Source: Nocardioides allogilvus (lineage in GTDB: Bacteria > Actinomycetota > Actinomycetes > Propionibacteriales > Nocardioidaceae). From it: a stretch of DNA of 64,000 bases. The notes under the pieces were generated by a model that worked only from the letters and a program-made list of their open reading frames with translations, made no database searches and was not told where the DNA came from. The position numbers were made by a program, and so were the translations under genes. The DNA is taken from NCBI RefSeq assembly GCF_003047285.1, contig NZ_PZYX01000009.1:100985-164984 (forward strand). The letters run 5' to 3'. Below, one piece after another: positions 1-12,425 of the stretch. Positions within the stretch are counted from its first letter, which is position 1. The number at the start of each line of letters is the position of its first letter.

Positions 1-581
1 TTGAACTCGGGGATGCCGTAGCGCAGCAGCCCGCCGATCTTGTCGGCGCGCTCGTAGACGGCGACCGTGTGGCCGGCGCGGGTCAGCTGCTGGGCAGCGG
101 CCAGGCCCGCGGGGCCCGACCCGATGACGGCGACGGTCTTGCCCGAGAGCCACTCCGGCGGCTGGGGCCGGACATGACCGGACTCCCACGCCTTGTCGAT
201 GATCGCGACCTCGACGTTCTTGATCGTGACGGGGTCCTGGTTGATGCCCAGCACGCAGGCGGTCTCGCAGGGCGCCGGGCACAACCGACCGGTGAACTCC
301 GGGAAGTTGTTGGTCGCGTGCAACCGCTCGATCGCACCCTCCCAATCGTCACGCCAGACCAGGTCGTTCCACTCGGGGATGATGTTGCCGAGCGGGCAGC
401 CCTGGTGGCAGAACGGGATGCCGCAGTCCATGCAGCGTCCGGCCTGGGGCGTGATGATCGGGAGCAGCGCGCGGCCGATCCCGTCGGGGTAGACCTCGTT
501 CCAGTCGTTGACCCGCTCCTCGACCATCCGGCGCGTGGCGACCTGGCGGCCCTCCTTGAGAAAACCCTTCGGGTCAGCCAT
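1..581 (-). CDS. gltD: Glutamate synthase small (beta) subunit, 3' part outside window
   Basis: The first 193 codons of the NADPH-dependent glutamate synthase beta subunit, which takes electrons from NADPH through FAD and FeS centres to GltB for glutamate synthesis from glutamine and 2-oxoglutarate. Visible motifs are the N-terminal cysteine cluster [16 protein letters not shown], a second cluster CPAPCETAC, and the FAD-binding Rossmann glycines in [15 protein letters not shown]. The ATG at 581 overlaps the end of gltB by 8 bases, so the two subunits are translationally coupled. The gene runs off the left edge, so only the FeS domain and the start of the FAD domain are seen. Confidence 0.96.
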   Translation of the reverse strand, partial: MADPKGFLKEGRQVATRRMVEERVNDWNEVYPDGIGRALLPIITPQAGRCMDCGIPFCHQGCPLGNIIPEWNDLVWRDDWEGAIERLHATNNFPEFTGRLCPAPCETACVLGINQDPVTIKNVEVAIIDKAWESGHVRPQPPEWLSGKTVAVIGSGPAGLAAAQQLTRAGHTVAVYERADKIGGLLRYGIPEF

Positions 582-3500
582 GCAGCACCTCCATGATGCG
601 CGCGTTGGCCTCGTCCTCGGTGAGGCCCTCCGAGAGGGCCTCCGCCCGAGCGTCGAGAACTCGCTTGTAGTCGCGGGGCATCACCTCGGTGAAGCGGCCC
701 AGCGCGGTGTCCCAGTCGGCCAGCAGGGCGGCGGCAACCGTGGATCCGGTCTCCTCGCCGTGCTGGGTGACCAGGGTCTTGAGCTGCTCGGCCGCGTCGC
801 CGGTGACGGGTCCGAGGGCGACGAGCTCGGGGTTGACCCGGCGCTCGTCGAGGTCGAGCACGAACGCGTGGCCGCCCGACATGCCGGCCGCGAAGTTGCG
901 TCCGGTCTGGCCGAGCACGACCACCACTCCCCCGGTCATGTATTCGCAGCCGTGGTCGCCCACGCCCTCGACGACCGCGGTGGCGCCGGAGTTGCGGACG
1001 CAGAAGCGCTCGCCGGCCTTGCCGCGCAGGAAGATCTGGCCCGACGTGGCGCCGTACGCGATCGTGTTGCCGGCGATGACCTGCTCGCTGGCGTCGAAGG
1101 TCGCGCTGCGGTCGGGGCGTACGACGATGCGTCCGCCCGACAGGCCCTTGCCGACGTAGTCGTTGGCGTCGCCCTCGAGGCGCAGCGTGACACCGCGCGG
1201 CACGAAGGCGCCGAACGACTGGCCCGCGGAGCCGGTGAAGGTGATGTCGATGGTGCCGTCGGGCAGGCCCTCGCCGCGGTAGCGCTTGGTCACCTCGTGG
1301 CCGAGCATGGTGCCGACCGTGCGGTTGACGTTGCGTACGGCGACCTGTGCCCGGACCGGCTCGCCGTTCTCGAGCGCCGGGGCGGCGAGCTTGATCAGCT
1401 CGTTGTCGAGCGCCTTGTCGAGGCCGTGGTCCTGCGTCTTGGTGTTGCGCAGGTCCTGGTCGGCGAACTGGCCGAACTCACCGTGTGCCGAGGCCTGGTG
1501 CAGGATCGGCGTCAGGTCGAGCCCGGCCGCCTTCCAGTGGCCGACCGCTCGCTCGATGTCGAGCGAACCGACCTGGCCGATGGCCTCGTCGAGGGTGCGG
1601 AAGCCGAGCTCGGCGAGGAGCTCACGCACCTCCTCGGCGATGTAGGTGAAGAAGTTGACGATGTACTCGGCCTTGCCGCTGTAGCGCTCGCGCAGCACGG
1701 GGTTCTGCGTCGCGACGCCCACCGGGCAGGTGTCGAGGTGGCAGACCCGCATCATGATGCAGCCCGACACGACGAGCGGAGCCGTCGCGAAGCCGAACTC
1801 CTCGGCACCGAGCAACGCGGCGATGACGACGTCACGGCCGGTCTTGAGCTGGCCGTCGGCCTGCACCACGATCCGGTCGCGCAGCCCGTTGAGGAGCAGT
1901 GTCTGCTGGGTCTCGGCCAGGCCGAGCTCCCACGGACCACCGGCGTGCTTGAGCGACGTCAGGGGCGAGGCGCCCGTGCCACCGTCGTGACCGGAGATGA
2001 GCACGACGTCGGCGTGCGCCTTGGAGACACCCGCCGCGACCGTGCCGACGCCGACCTCGGAGACCAGCTTGACGTGCACGCGGGCCGACGGGTTGGCGTT
2101 CTTGAGGTCGTGGATCAGCTGAGCCAGGTCCTCGATCGAGTAGATGTCGTGGTGCGGCGGCGGGCTGATCAGGCCCACACCGGGCGTCGAGTGACGGGTC
2201 TTGGCCACCCACGGGTAGACCTTGTGGCCGGGCAGCTGGCCGCCCTCACCGGGCTTGGCGCCCTGCGCCATCTTGATCTGGATGTCGTCGGCGTTGGTGA
2301 GGTATTCGCTCGTGACGCCGAACCGGCCGGACGCGACCTGCTTGATCGAGCTGCGGCGCTCGGGGTCGTAGAGGCGCTCGGCGTCCTCGCCACCCTCACC
2401 GGTGTTCGACTTGCCGCCGAGGCGGTTCATCGCGATGGCGAGGGTCTCGTGCGACTCCTGGCTGATCGAGCCGTAGGACATGGCCCCGGTCGAGAAGCGC
2501 TTGACGATCTCGCTGACCGGCTCGACCTCGTCGATGCTGATCGGGGTGCGACCGGTCGCCTCGCCGTCCTTGAAGCGGAAGAGGCCGCGCAGCGTCATCA
2601 GGCGCTCGGACTGCTCGTCCACGCGCGAGGTGTACTGCTTGAAGATGTCGTAGCTGCCGGTGCGGGTCGAGTGCTGGAGGCGGAAGACCGTCTCCGGGTC
2701 GAACAGGTGCGGCTCGCCCTCGCGACGCCACTGGTACTCGCCACCGATCTGCAGCTCGCGGTGAGCAGGGGCGATGCCACCGCGGGGGTAGGCCGAGGCG
2801 TGGCGCCGCGACACCTCCTCGGCGATCGTCTCCAGCTCGATGCCGCCCAGCTTGGACGTGGTGCCGGTGAAGTACTTGTCGACGACGGACTGCGAGAGCC
2901 CGACGGCCTCGAAGATCTGCGCGCCGGTGTAGGAGGCGACCGTGGAGACGCCCATCTTCGACATCACCTTGAGGACGCCCTTGCCGAGGCCCTTGATCAG
3001 GTTGGCGACGGCCTTCTCGGGGTCGACCTTGACGTAGTAGCCCTCGCGCGCGAGGTCCTCCACGGACTCCATCGCGAGATAGGGGTTGACCGCCGCTGCG
3101 CCGTACCCCACGAGCAGCGCGACGTGGTGCACCTCGCGCACGTCGCCGGCCTCGACGAGGAGACCGACCTGGGTGCGGGTCTTCTCGCGGACGAGGTGGT
3201 GGTGGACCGCTCCGGTGAGGAGCAGGGACGGGATCGGGGCCAGGTCGGCCGTCGAGTGCCGGTCGGAGAGCACGATGACGCGCGCGCCGTCGGCGATCGC
3301 CTCGGAGACCTCGACGCAGATCTCGTCGATGCGCTTGGCCAGCGCGGCTCCGCCGCCGTCGACCTCGTAGAGCCCACGGGAGACGTGGGTGATGAAGCCG
3401 GGCATGTCGCCGTCACGGTTGATGTGGCGGATCTTGGCCAGGTCGTCGTTGGAGATCACCGGGAACGGCAGCACGACCTGCCTGCACGACGCAGGCGCCG

Positions 3501-5163
3501 GCTCGAGCAGGTTGGCCTCGGGGCCGATCGTGCCGTTGAGCGAGGTGACCAGCTCTTCGCGGATCGCGTCGAGCGGCGGGTTGGTGACCTGCGCGAAGAG
3601 CTGCGCGAAGTAGTCGAACAGCAGGCGCGGCTTGTCGCTCAGGGCGGCGATGGGCGTGTCGGTGCCCATCGAGCCGAGCGCCTCTCCCCCGGTGTTGGCC
3701 ATCGGGGTGAGCAGGACCCGCAGCTCCTCCTCGGTGTAGCCGAAGATCTGCTGGCGACGGGTGACCGAGGCGTGCGTGTGCACGATGTGCTCGCGCTCGA
3801 CGATGTCGTCGAGGTGGATGAGGCCGGCGTGCAGCCACTCGTCATAGGGGTGCTCGCCGGCGAGCTCGGACTTGATCTCCTCGTCCTCGACGATGCGGTG
3901 CTCGTCGGTGTCGACCAGGAACATCCGGCCCGGCTGGAGCCGGCCCTTGCGCACGACGGTCGCGGGGTCGAGGTCGAGCACGCCGACCTCGGACGCGAGC
4001 ACGACGAGGCCGTCGTCGGTGACCCAGTAGCGGCTGGGGCGGAGGCCGTTGCGGTCGAGCACGGCGCCGATCTGGCTGCCGTCGGTGAACACGACACAGG
4101 CCGGGCCGTCCCACGGCTCCATCATCGAGGAGTGGAACTCGTAGAACGCGCGGCGCTTGGCGTCCATCTCGGCGTGGTTCTCCCACGCCTCGGGGATCAT
4201 CATCAGCACGGAGTGCGGCAGCGAGCGACCACCCATGTGCAGCAGCTCGAGCACCTCGTCGAAGGACGCGGAGTCGGAGTGCCCGGGGGTGCAGATCGGG
4301 TAGAGCCGGTTGAGGTCACCGGGGATGACGACGCTGTCGAGCAGGGCCTCGCGCGCCCGCATCCAGTTGCGGTTGCCCATGACGGTGTTGATCTCACCGT
4401 TGTGGGCGATGAACCGGAACGGGTGGGCCAGCGGCCAGCTCGGGAACGTGTTGGTCGAGAACCGCGAGTGCACGACGGCCAGCGCGGAGGCGACCCGCTC
4501 GTCGCGCAGGTCGGGGAAGAAGTTGTCGAGCTGGTCGGTCGTCAGCATGCCCTTGTAGGCGAGCGTGCGACCGGACAGCGACGGGAAGTAGACGTCGGCC
4601 TCGTGCTCGGCGCGCTTGCGCAGGCAGAAGGCGAGGCGCTCGAGCGCCATGCCGGCCACGCGCTTGCCGGCGCCGGCGACGAACAGCTGGAGGAAGCTCG
4701 GCATCACGCTCTTGGCGGTGGCACCCAGCACGTCGGGGTTGATCGGCACCTCGCGCCAGCCGAGGACGGACAGGCCCTCCTCGGTCGCGATCTGCTCGAT
4801 CTGGGCCTGGGTCTTGGCCAGCGAGTCGGCGTCGGCGATGAACGCCGTTCCGACGGCATAGCTGCCGGCGCCGGGGAGCTCGAAGTCGACCACGTCGCGC
4901 AGGAACGCGTCGGGGACCTGCATCAGGATGCCCGCGCCGTCTCCCGAGTTGGTCTCGGCGCCGGCGGCGCCGCGGTGGTCGAGGTTGCGCAGAGCAGTCA
5001 GGGCCTTGGCCACGATGTCGTGGCTGGCGACGCCGGTCAGCGTGGCGACAAAGGCCACGCCGCAGGCATCGTGCTCATGGCGAGGGTCGTAGAGCCCTTG
5101 TGCCTGGGGGCCTGCAAGTAGTCCCGAACTGGTTCGGTCTGCAGGCGGCGAGAAGGCGTGCAT
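574..5163 (-). CDS. gltB: Glutamate synthase large (alpha) subunit
   Basis: A 1529-residue ferredoxin/NADPH-type glutamate synthase large subunit, full length for the family. The N-terminal class II glutaminase domain has its nucleophile Cys in HDACGVAF, shortly after a removable propeptide. The FMN-binding synthase barrel follows, with the 3Fe-4S ligands in [11 protein letters not shown] plus the Cys six residues upstream, and then the C-terminal GXGXG beta-helix domain. I chose the ATG at 5163 because GGGAGAAG sits six bases upstream; a GTG at 5193 would add ten residues. It channels ammonia from glutamine to 2-oxoglutarate and works with gltD, which overlaps its end. Confidence 0.97.
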   Translation of the reverse strand: MHAFSPPADRTSSGLLAGPQAQGLYDPRHEHDACGVAFVATLTGVASHDIVAKALTALRNLDHRGAAGAETNSGDGAGILMQVPDAFLRDVVDFELPGAGSYAVGTAFIADADSLAKTQAQIEQIATEEGLSVLGWREVPINPDVLGATAKSVMPSFLQLFVAGAGKRVAGMALERLAFCLRKRAEHEADVYFPSLSGRTLAYKGMLTTDQLDNFFPDLRDERVASALAVVHSRFSTNTFPSWPLAHPFRFIAHNGEINTVMGNRNWMRAREALLDSVVIPGDLNRLYPICTPGHSDSASFDEVLELLHMGGRSLPHSVLMMIPEAWENHAEMDAKRRAFYEFHSSMMEPWDGPACVVFTDGSQIGAVLDRNGLRPSRYWVTDDGLVVLASEVGVLDLDPATVVRKGRLQPGRMFLVDTDEHRIVEDEEIKSELAGEHPYDEWLHAGLIHLDDIVEREHIVHTHASVTRRQQIFGYTEEELRVLLTPMANTGGEALGSMGTDTPIAALSDKPRLLFDYFAQLFAQVTNPPLDAIREELVTSLNGTIGPEANLLEPAPASCRQVVLPFPVISNDDLAKIRHINRDGDMPGFITHVSRGLYEVDGGGAALAKRIDEICVEVSEAIADGARVIVLSDRHSTADLAPIPSLLLTGAVHHHLVREKTRTQVGLLVEAGDVREVHHVALLVGYGAAAVNPYLAMESVEDLAREGYYVKVDPEKAVANLIKGLGKGVLKVMSKMGVSTVASYTGAQIFEAVGLSQSVVDKYFTGTTSKLGGIELETIAEEVSRRHASAYPRGGIAPAHRELQIGGEYQWRREGEPHLFDPETVFRLQHSTRTGSYDIFKQYTSRVDEQSERLMTLRGLFRFKDGEATGRTPISIDEVEPVSEIVKRFSTGAMSYGSISQESHETLAIAMNRLGGKSNTGEGGEDAERLYDPERRSSIKQVASGRFGVTSEYLTNADDIQIKMAQGAKPGEGGQLPGHKVYPWVAKTRHSTPGVGLISPPPHHDIYSIEDLAQLIHDLKNANPSARVHVKLVSEVGVGTVAAGVSKAHADVVLISGHDGGTGASPLTSLKHAGGPWELGLAETQQTLLLNGLRDRIVVQADGQLKTGRDVVIAALLGAEEFGFATAPLVVSGCIMMRVCHLDTCPVGVATQNPVLRERYSGKAEYIVNFFTYIAEEVRELLAELGFRTLDEAIGQVGSLDIERAVGHWKAAGLDLTPILHQASAHGEFGQFADQDLRNTKTQDHGLDKALDNELIKLAAPALENGEPVRAQVAVRNVNRTVGTMLGHEVTKRYRGEGLPDGTIDITFTGSAGQSFGAFVPRGVTLRLEGDANDYVGKGLSGGRIVVRPDRSATFDASEQVIAGNTIAYGATSGQIFLRGKAGERFCVRNSGATAVVEGVGDHGCEYMTGGVVVVLGQTGRNFAAGMSGGHAFVLDLDERRVNPELVALGPVTGDAAEQLKTLVTQHGEETGSTVAAALLADWDTALGRFTEVMPRDYKRVLDARAEALSEGLTEDEANARIMEVLHG

Positions 5164-5305
5164 CTGGGGCTTCTCCCGTCGTCGTGCGCTCACGCGGTCG
5201 TCTGGGACGGGCGTGAACGGAGGTGATGGCGATCGGCAGGGGACGGCGTTGGCCCGCGCGAGGGGAAATCTATCACCGGCCGGCCCATGCCGTGAGACAG
5301 CGATC

Positions 5306-6193
5306 TCAGTCCGCAGACTCCGCTGCGGGCTGCGTCACAGGCGGCCGGAGGTAGACCGTGGCCTCCCTGCCGGCGTGCTTGCGCCCCGCCCAGAGGAAGT
5401 AGGCAGCAGCCAGGGCGAACAGCACGATCGAGGTCCACTCGTTGAACCGGAGGCCGAAGACGTCCGAGAGCTGCACGTCGTCGATCCGCAGGCCCTCGAT
5501 CCAGAAGCGGCCGAGTGTGTAGGTCATCACGTAGAGCGCGACCACCCGGCCGTGTCCCAGCTGGAAGCGCCGGTCCGCCCAGACCACGACCACGAAGGCC
5601 GCCACGCACCAGAGGAACTCGTAGAGGAAGGTCGGGTGGAACGTCGTGGCGTCGAGGTAGCCGAGCGGGCGGTGCGCCTCGTCGATCTCCAGCGCCCACG
5701 GCAGGTCCGTCGGGCGGCCGAAGAGCTCCTGGTTGAACCAGTTGCCCCAGCGGCCCAGCGCCTGCGCGATCAGCACCCCGGGCGCCATCGCGTCGAGCAC
5801 CGGCAGCAGCCGGATGCCGCGCAGCCGCGCACCGATGACGACACCGAGCGCGCCGAGGGCGATCGCGCCCCACACGCCCAGGCCACCGCGCCAGATGTAG
5901 AGCGCCGTGACGGGATTGCGGTCCTCGCCGAAGTAGAGCTGCCAGTCGGTCAGGACGTGGTAGATCCGACCGCCGACGAGCCCGAACGGGACACCCCACA
6001 CCGCGAGGTCGGCGATCTCGCCGGCAGTGCCTCCACGAGCCACCCAGCGGCGCTCACCGATCCAGATCGCCACCATGATCCCGGCGATGATGCACAGGGC
6101 ATAGGCGCGCAGCGGGAACGGCCCGATCTCCCAGGTGCCCTGGCTCGGGCTGGGGATGCTCAGGACAGTGATCAGGGGCAGCATCAGGCTCAC
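5306..6193 (-). CDS. lgt: Prolipoprotein diacylglyceryl transferase
   Basis: A 295-residue integral membrane enzyme that transfers diacylglycerol from phosphatidylglycerol to the lipobox cysteine of prolipoproteins, the first step of lipoprotein maturation. The Lgt signature [16 protein letters not shown] is present, together with about seven hydrophobic segments and the early HxxxY-region sequence [11 protein letters not shown]. The GTG start at 6193 overlaps the SCO1 stop by 4 bases. The neighbouring SCO1 protein is itself a lipoprotein and would be a substrate. Confidence 0.96.
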   Translation of the reverse strand: MSLMLPLITVLSIPSPSQGTWEIGPFPLRAYALCIIAGIMVAIWIGERRWVARGGTAGEIADLAVWGVPFGLVGGRIYHVLTDWQLYFGEDRNPVTALYIWRGGLGVWGAIALGALGVVIGARLRGIRLLPVLDAMAPGVLIAQALGRWGNWFNQELFGRPTDLPWALEIDEAHRPLGYLDATTFHPTFLYEFLWCVAAFVVVVWADRRFQLGHGRVVALYVMTYTLGRFWIEGLRIDDVQLSDVFGLRFNEWTSIVLFALAAAYFLWAGRKHAGREATVYLRPPVTQPAAESAD

Positions 6194-6810
6194 TCGCTCA
6201 GGAGGTGTTGGAGGTCGGCGGCCAGCTGGGCGGACGAGACGTCCTCGCTCCAGTAGGCGATGCCGTCGTCTGCAGCGTCGATCGCGACGATCTGGGTGCC
6301 GTGGGCGACGTCGAAGCCGCCGCTCGGCAGCTTCTCGCCCCGGTCGACGGAGATGCCGAGGGGCTTGGCGACGTCGATGATGGTCCTGATCGGACCGGTG
6401 ACGCCGATGAAGCCCGGGTCGAAGTTGGTGGCGTAGTCGGCCGTCACCTCAGGGGTGTCGCGGGTCGGGTCGGTCGTGACGAACACGACATCCACCTCCG
6501 CGCGTTCCTCGTCGCTGAGCCGGGTCATGGCCGAGGCCATCGTCGACATCACGATCCCGCAGATGTCGGGACAGTGGGTGTAGCCGAAGAAGACCAGCGT
6601 CAGCTGCTTGTCGGTGTCCTCGACCAGGCTGTACGGCGCCCGCGACCCGTCGACGAGGGCGTCACCGGCGACGGCGAACGGCGGGTCGAGCAGCGTCCCC
6701 GTCATCTGGTGCTCCCCGCCGGCGTCGCTCGTCGCGCCGCAACCGGACAGCAGTCCACCGGCCAGCGCCGAGGCGAGGACGACCGCGAACCAGCGCCGGC
6801 GGTCAGCCAC
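6190..6810 (-). CDS. SCO1/SenC-family copper chaperone lipoprotein
   Basis: A 206-residue thioredoxin-fold protein of the SCO1/SenC/PrrC family, which delivers copper to the CuA site of cytochrome c oxidase on the outer face of the membrane. It has a hydrophobic signal with lipobox LLSGC (Cys 24), the copper-binding pair Cys80-x3-Cys84 in THCPDIC, and a conserved C-terminal His in FDVAHGTQ. The GTG start overlaps the trpA stop by 8 bases, so it is read as part of the trp-lgt string, although its role is unrelated to tryptophan. Confidence 0.93.
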   Translation of the reverse strand: MADRRRWFAVVLASALAGGLLSGCGATSDAGGEHQMTGTLLDPPFAVAGDALVDGSRAPYSLVEDTDKQLTLVFFGYTHCPDICGIVMSTMASAMTRLSDEERAEVDVVFVTTDPTRDTPEVTADYATNFDPGFIGVTGPIRTIIDVAKPLGISVDRGEKLPSGGFDVAHGTQIVAIDAADDGIAYWSEDVSSAQLAADLQHLLSE

Positions 6811-7596
6811 GGCGCACTCCCCCGGCCAGGTCCTCGGTGAGGGTCCGCAGGGCAGCCAGTCCGGCCGCGAGGTCGCCCTCGTGGTCGAGCAGGGTGCGGA
6901 CGAAGGCGGAGCCGACGATCACGCCGTCGGCGTACGCAGCGATCTCCGCCGCCTGGTCGCCGTTGCTGACGCCCAGGCCGACACCGATGGGCAGCTCGGT
7001 CGCTGCGCGGGTGCGCTCGACCAGCGGACCGGCGAGGTCGCTGGTGGAGGTCCTGGCCCCGGTGACGCCCATGACGGCGGTGGCGTAGACGAACCCGCGG
7101 CACGCGGCCGTGGTCATCGCGATCCGTTCGGGGGTGGAGCTGGGCGCGACCAGGAAGACCTTGTCGAGGTCGTGCTGGTCGGCTGCCGCGATCCACCCGG
7201 CGGCCGAGTCGGGCGTCAGGTCGGGCGTGATCAGGCCGGCGCCCCCGGCACTCGCGAGGTCGGCGGCGAACCGCTCCACCCCATAGCGCTCGACGGGGTT
7301 CCAGTAGGTCATCACCAGTGTCGGTGTGCCGGTGGCCGCGACGGCCTCCACCACGCGGAGCACGTCCTTGGTCCGGATGCCGCCCTCGAGCGCCTGCTGG
7401 GCGGCGGCCTGGATCGTCGGGCCGTCCATCACGGGGTCGCTGTAGGGCAGGCCGATCTCGATCACGTCGCAGCCGGCCTCGACCATGACGCGCATGGCCT
7501 CGATCGAGCCCTCGACGGACGGGAAGCCGGCTGGGAGGTAGCCGACCAGCGCGGCGCGGCCCTCGGCGCGGGCCTTCGCGAAGGCGGTGCTGGCGC

Positions 7597-7600
<4 letters not shown>
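6803..7600 (-). CDS. trpA: Tryptophan synthase alpha chain
   Basis: A 265-residue TIM barrel that cleaves indole-3-glycerol phosphate to indole and glyceraldehyde 3-phosphate, passing indole to TrpB. The catalytic Glu and Asp lie in [18 protein letters not shown] set the start at the GTG at 7600, where GTGA overlaps the trpB stop, and the protein then begins [10 protein letters not shown]. An upstream start at 7633 would lie inside trpB and is unlikely. Confidence 0.96.
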
Positions 7601-8819
<1,219 letters not shown>

Positions 8820-8823
<4 letters not shown>

Positions 8824-9599
8824 CGCACTCCTGTCATCGCACGCACGGCCGACTCGGGGTCGCCGTCCTTGACCAGCGCCTCGCCGACGAGCACCGCGCG
8901 GGCGCCCTCCTCGACGAATCGCTGCACGTCTTCTGGGCCGCTGATGCCCGACTCGGCCACCTTGACCCGGTCGTCCGGGATCAGCTTCGCGAGCCTTCCG
9001 AACGTGTCGTTGTCGACGGCCAGCGTCTTGAGGTTGCGGGCGTTGACGCCGATCAGCTCGGCGCCGAGCTCGACCGCGCGCTCGGTCTCCGGCTCGTCGT
9101 GGACCTCGACGAGCACCGTCAGGCCGAGCTCGCGCGCCTCGGCGTACAGCCGGCGCAGCTCGTCGTCGTCGAGCGCCGCGACGATCAGCAGGGCAAGGTC
9201 GGCCCCGGCTGCCCGCGCCTCGACGAGCTGGTAGCTGGAGACGATGAAGTCCTTGCGCAGGATCGGCGTCTCGACGGCCGCGCGCACGGCGCGGAGGTCG
9301 TCGAGGGTGCCGTTGAAGCGGCGCTGCTCGGTGAGCACCGAGATCGCGGCCGCGCCGCCTCGGGCGTAGGCCGCCGCCAGCACCGCCGGGTCGGGGATGT
9401 CGGCCAGCGCGCCCTTGCTCGGGCTCTTGCGCTTCACCTCGGCGATCACGCTCGAGCCAGCGGCGCGGAAGTGTGGCATCGGGTCGCGGGCCGGGTCTGC
9501 GTCGGCGAGGGCAGCACGCACCTCGGCGAGGGGCACGGCGGCCTCACGGGTCGCGAGATCCTCGCGGACGCCAGCGATGATCTCATCGAGCACGGACAT
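8820..9599 (-). CDS. trpC: Indole-3-glycerol phosphate synthase
   Basis: A 259-residue TIM-barrel enzyme that converts carboxyphenylaminodeoxyribulose phosphate to indole-3-glycerol phosphate. Its conserved lysines are in [13 protein letters not shown] and PILRKDFI, and the phosphate-binding end is [12 protein letters not shown]. It is the first of the trpC-trpB-trpA string, joined by 4-base overlaps. It follows a DUF2752 gene after a 43-base gap. Confidence 0.96.
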
Positions 9600-9642
9600 G
9601 GCCCTACCCTCTCACTGCGGCGCCAACCGATGAGCGGGTGGT

Positions 9643-10047
9643 TCAGGCAGCGAGCCAGGACCCGGGCAGGTTGCGCACGACGGTGAAGACGCCGAGGGCG
9701 ACGAGCCCCGCACCCCACACCCAGGCGGGGGCGGTGAGTGGTCGCATCGCCTCGCCGCCGCGCCAGCAGGCGACGAGCCGGCGTCCCCACAGGAACACGA
9801 TCAGCGGGACCGCGAGCACGAGGACGAGGTTGCTCGACAAGGCTGCGCCCACGTCGAGGTGCGTCAGGTCGTTGACCGCGCGCAGCGACCCGCACAGCGG
9901 GCAGTCGAGGTCGGTCAGCGCCTTGGTGGGGCACAGCCCCCAGGCACCCGGGACGTGCGGGTCCCGCAGGCGCAGCGCAAGCGTCGCGGCCGCGGCGATG
10001 CCGCCGATCGCGAGCGGCGAGGCGAGCTGTCGGGCTCGCTCGCTCAT
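9643..10047 (-). CDS. DUF2752 membrane protein
   Basis: A 134-residue small membrane protein of the DUF2752 family, recognised by the CPLCGSLRAVNDL motif after the first hydrophobic segment and by three or four membrane spans. Its function is unknown. It commonly sits beside trp genes in actinobacteria, as here. Confidence 0.85.
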   Translation of the reverse strand: MSERARQLASPLAIGGIAAAATLALRLRDPHVPGAWGLCPTKALTDLDCPLCGSLRAVNDLTHLDVGAALSSNLVLVLAVPLIVFLWGRRLVACWRGGEAMRPLTAPAWVWGAGLVALGVFTVVRNLPGSWLAA

Positions 10048-10063
10048 CGGCCCGGGCCGACGA

Positions 10064-10264
10064 TCAGTGGTGGTCGGTGTGGAAGCCGAGCTTCGCCAGG
10101 ATCAGGAAGAGCGGGAGGGCGATGACGCCGAGTGCGATCCCGACCCAGAAGATCGGCATGTTCACCGGCGTCAGCATCAGCGCGATGCCGCCGACGAGGA
10201 ATCCGAGCATGGCGACCCCGACGGCAGTCCAAGCTGCGGGGGTGTTGCCGTGGTTGTCCGCCAT
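10064..10264 (-). CDS. HGxxPAAW family small membrane protein
   Basis: A 66-residue protein with the family motif HGNTPAAW at residues 5-12, two hydrophobic segments and a His-containing tail (FHTDHH). The family is actinobacterial, is regularly found between the Trp-associated membrane protein and trpC, and has no known function. It starts with ATG and lies 16 bases before the DUF2752 gene. Confidence 0.85.
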   Translation of the reverse strand: MADNHGNTPAAWTAVGVAMLGFLVGGIALMLTPVNMPIFWVGIALGVIALPLFLILAKLGFHTDHH

Positions 10265-10302
10265 GTGAAGAGCTCCCTGATCGTGGCTACCTGGTGCGGC
10301 GG

Positions 10303-10905
10303 TCAGTCTAGGGGGCGCTCCGGCGCGGTCGGGTCATGACCCTCGTCGAGAGCCTTCCAGATCTCGATGTTGCCCTCCGGCTCGAAGGGCGCGGACTCGC
10401 CCGTGGGCGAGTCGTAGCGCGTGCCCATCTCCGGCCAGGACGGGATCTTCACCACCGCCAGCGCCGTGGCGACGACGCTGCCGACCGCGCCGACCAGCGC
10501 TGCGGCGTACCACCCGGTGAAGGTGATGTCGTGGTCGCCGTCGGCGACGAACTGCTCCATGGCAGCGCGCAGCTGGTCGGGCAGGGTCCAGAAGCCGACC
10601 ACCGTGGTGACGAGCAGCCCGAGGGCCGCGACGGCGCCGAGGACGGCCACGGATCGGCGCACCCAGCCACGGGTGACGAGGACGACCCCCCAGCAGGCGA
10701 GCACGACGAGGCTCAGCGCCGCTGCGAGCGGCATGGACGTCACGTCGGCGAGGGCCAGCCGCGCACCTCCGGGGAAGCTGCTCGAGCCCGTGGCGCTGAT
10801 CCAAGGCTTCGATCCGGCGACCGCCGCGAGGGCTCCGCTCGCGAGACCGAGCAGGATGACGGGGCCGAAGGTCCTGCGCTGCTCGGTCCCCTCAGCCATC
10901 GAGCC
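10303..10905 (-). CDS. Trp biosynthesis-associated membrane protein
   Basis: A 200-residue protein with four hydrophobic segments that matches the actinobacterial Trp-operon-associated membrane protein family (TIGR02234 type) in placement, the motif AVAGSKPW after the first segment, and length. I start it at the ATG at 10905 (MAEGTEQRR), which overlaps the hisI end by 14 bases. A longer frame to 10989 would run through hisI. Its role is unknown; a transport or regulatory role in tryptophan synthesis is only suggested by context. Confidence 0.82.
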   Translation of the reverse strand, partial: GSMAEGTEQRRTFGPVILLGLASGALAAVAGSKPWISATGSSSFPGGARLALADVTSMPLAAALSLVVLACWGVVLVTRGWVRRSVAVLGAVAALGLLVTTVVGFWTLPDQLRAAMEQFVADGDHDITFTGWYAAALVGAVGSVVATALAVVKIPSWPEMGTRYDSPTGESAPFEPEGNIEIWKALDEGHDPTAPERPLD

Positions 10906-11233
10906 GGTCCGCGTCGAAGCAGGTGCGCTCGCCGGTGTGGCAGGCCGCGCCGACCTGGTCGACCTTGACCAGGATCGTGTCGCCGTCACAGTCGAGGCGG
11001 ACCTCGTGGACGTGCTGGACGTGGCCGCTGGTGTCGCCCTTGGCCCAGTACTCCTGGCGCGAGCGGCTCCAGTACGTCGCCCGGCCGGTGCTCAGCGTGC
11101 GCGCGAGCGCCTCGTCGTCCATCCAGCCGAGCATCAGCACCTCACCGGAGTCGAACTGCTGCGCGATCGCCGGCACCAGCCCGTCGGGGGTGCGCTTGAG
11201 TCGTGCGGCGATGGCGGGATCGAGATCGGTCAC
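10892..11233 (-). CDS. hisI: Phosphoribosyl-AMP cyclohydrolase
   Basis: A 113-residue zinc enzyme that opens the adenine ring of phosphoribosyl-AMP, the third step of histidine synthesis. The substrate and metal motifs [17 protein letters not shown] and the CDGD and CHTG cysteines are all present. It is the stand-alone cyclohydrolase without a fused HisE domain. The other his genes are not in the window, and its direct downstream neighbour is the Trp membrane protein rather than trpE. Confidence 0.96.
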   Translation of the reverse strand: MTDLDPAIAARLKRTPDGLVPAIAQQFDSGEVLMLGWMDDEALARTLSTGRATYWSRSRQEYWAKGDTSGHVQHVHEVRLDCDGDTILVKVDQVGAACHTGERTCFDADRLDG

Positions 11234-11243
11234 CCGTCCAGTA

Positions 11244-12068
11244 TCAGGGGTCGAGGTGCTCGGCCTCGCGTCGCGCCCACGTGCGCACGCACTCCTCGGT
11301 CACCGGGCCCGGTGTGGGCAGCTCGCGGTCGTCCCAGCGGCTGATCGCCTGGACGTCGCGCGTGGTGGACACGAGGAAGGCCTCGCTCATCCGCTCGGCC
11401 ACCTCGGCCATGGGTTCGTCGAGCTCCACTCCCCCGCACCACTCGAGCACCAGCGCCCGGGTGACACCGGCGAGGCAGCCGCTGGCGAGCGTCGGCGTGC
11501 GCAGCTCGCCGTCCACGACGTAGAAGACGTTGGAGCCGGTGCCCTCGCAGAGGTTGCCGACGGTGTTGGCGAAGATCGCCTCCGTCGCACCCTGCTCGGC
11601 CGCGTGCGCGAGGGCGATGACGTTCTCGGCGTACGACGTGGTCTTGAGGCCGGCGGTCGCACCCCGCTCGTTGCGGGGCCAGGGCACGGTGCTGACCGTG
11701 GTGCTGGCCCCCATCGGCTCGATGGCGGAGTAGGCGACGACCAGGGTGGCCGGCCCGTCGCCCCGGCCGGAGCCCATGGGTGCAGGACCGGCGGAGTAGG
11801 TGATGCGCAGCCGGCCGAGCGGGTCGTCGGTGCCGTCGAGGACCGCGGCCACACCGCGGCGTACGTCCGTCTCGTCAGGTGCCTCGAGTCCCAGGCCCGT
11901 CGCGGACCTGGCCAGCCGGGTGAGGTGGCGGGTCAGGGCGAAGGGTTCGCCGTCGAGGGTCTTGATCGACTCGAAGACCCCGTCTCCGACGGTGAAGCCG
12001 TGGTCGGTGACGCTCAGGGTTGCCCCCGTCGGGTCGTCGAGGAGCTGTCCGTTGAGCCAGGCGCGCAT
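11244..12068 (-). CDS. Class IV aminotransferase (aminodeoxychorismate lyase-like)
   Basis: A 274-residue fold-type IV PLP enzyme. The PLP lysine is in [11 protein letters not shown], and the cofactor loops are in GTGSNVFYV and [11 protein letters not shown]. Family members are 4-amino-4-deoxychorismate lyase (PabC, folate synthesis), D-amino acid aminotransferase and branched-chain aminotransferase. Length and the N-terminal [15 protein letters not shown] favour the PabC branch, but substrate is not decidable from sequence alone. The ATG at 12068 (MRAWLNGQ) aligns with the family; 12089 would add seven unconserved residues. Confidence 0.85.
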   Translation of the reverse strand: MRAWLNGQLLDDPTGATLSVTDHGFTVGDGVFESIKTLDGEPFALTRHLTRLARSATGLGLEAPDETDVRRGVAAVLDGTDDPLGRLRITYSAGPAPMGSGRGDGPATLVVAYSAIEPMGASTTVSTVPWPRNERGATAGLKTTSYAENVIALAHAAEQGATEAIFANTVGNLCEGTGSNVFYVVDGELRTPTLASGCLAGVTRALVLEWCGGVELDEPMAEVAERMSEAFLVSTTRDVQAISRWDDRELPTPGPVTEECVRTWARREAEHLDP

Positions 12069-12133
12069 GCCGCCACTGTAGGCATGCAAACCCCCGGGAA
12101 CCGGCCCCGGGACACGCGATCACCCACCCGATT

Positions 12134-12162
12134 TTGGCAGCCGTCTACCCATCGGCTACTGT
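12134..12162 (+). promoter_or_regulatory. Sigma-70-type promoter of the tRNA cluster
   Basis: TTGGCA at 12134-12139 and TACTGT at 12157-12162 are separated by exactly 17 bases and lie about 40 bases upstream of tRNA-Gly. This is the expected position for the promoter of the three tRNA genes. Confidence 0.65.
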
Positions 12163-12203
12163 TCTGCTCGCACTTGAAGCCGGTTCGCCGGGTGAAAATG
12201 CGT

Positions 12204-12276
12204 GCGGACATAGCTCAGTTGGTAGAGCGCAACCTTGCCAAGGTTGAGGTCGCGAGTTCGAGTCTCGTTGTCCGCT
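12204..12276 (+). tRNA. tRNA-Gly (GCC)
   Basis: A 73-base cloverleaf with acceptor strands GCGGACA and TGTCCGC, the D-loop AGCTCAGTTGGTAGAGC, anticodon GCC in CTTGCCAAG, and the T-arm GCGAGTTCGAGTCTCGT. CCA is not encoded. Confidence 0.97.
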
Positions 12277-12324
12277 CGGAGAGGTCTCTCCCCGTGCCTT
12301 CTTGTTTCCTGGGAAGGCCTCCGT

Positions 12325-12395
12325 GGTGGGTTGGCCGAGAGGCGAGGCAACGGACTGCAAATCCGTGTACACGGGTTCAAATCCCGTACCCACCT
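12325..12395 (+). tRNA. tRNA-Cys (GCA)
   Basis: A 71-base cloverleaf with acceptor strands GGTGGGT and ACCCACC, anticodon GCA in ACTGCAAAT, the T-arm ACGGGTTCAAATCCCGT, and the discriminator T expected for tRNA-Cys. Confidence 0.97.
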
Positions 12396-12425
12396 CCACG
12401 CTCCACAAGTGAAGAGCACGACCTC

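Noticed and set aside
508..5121. A 1537-codon open frame on the plus strand
   Set aside because: It is the antisense shadow of gltB, which has full homology and catalytic residues; high GC makes long antisense frames common.
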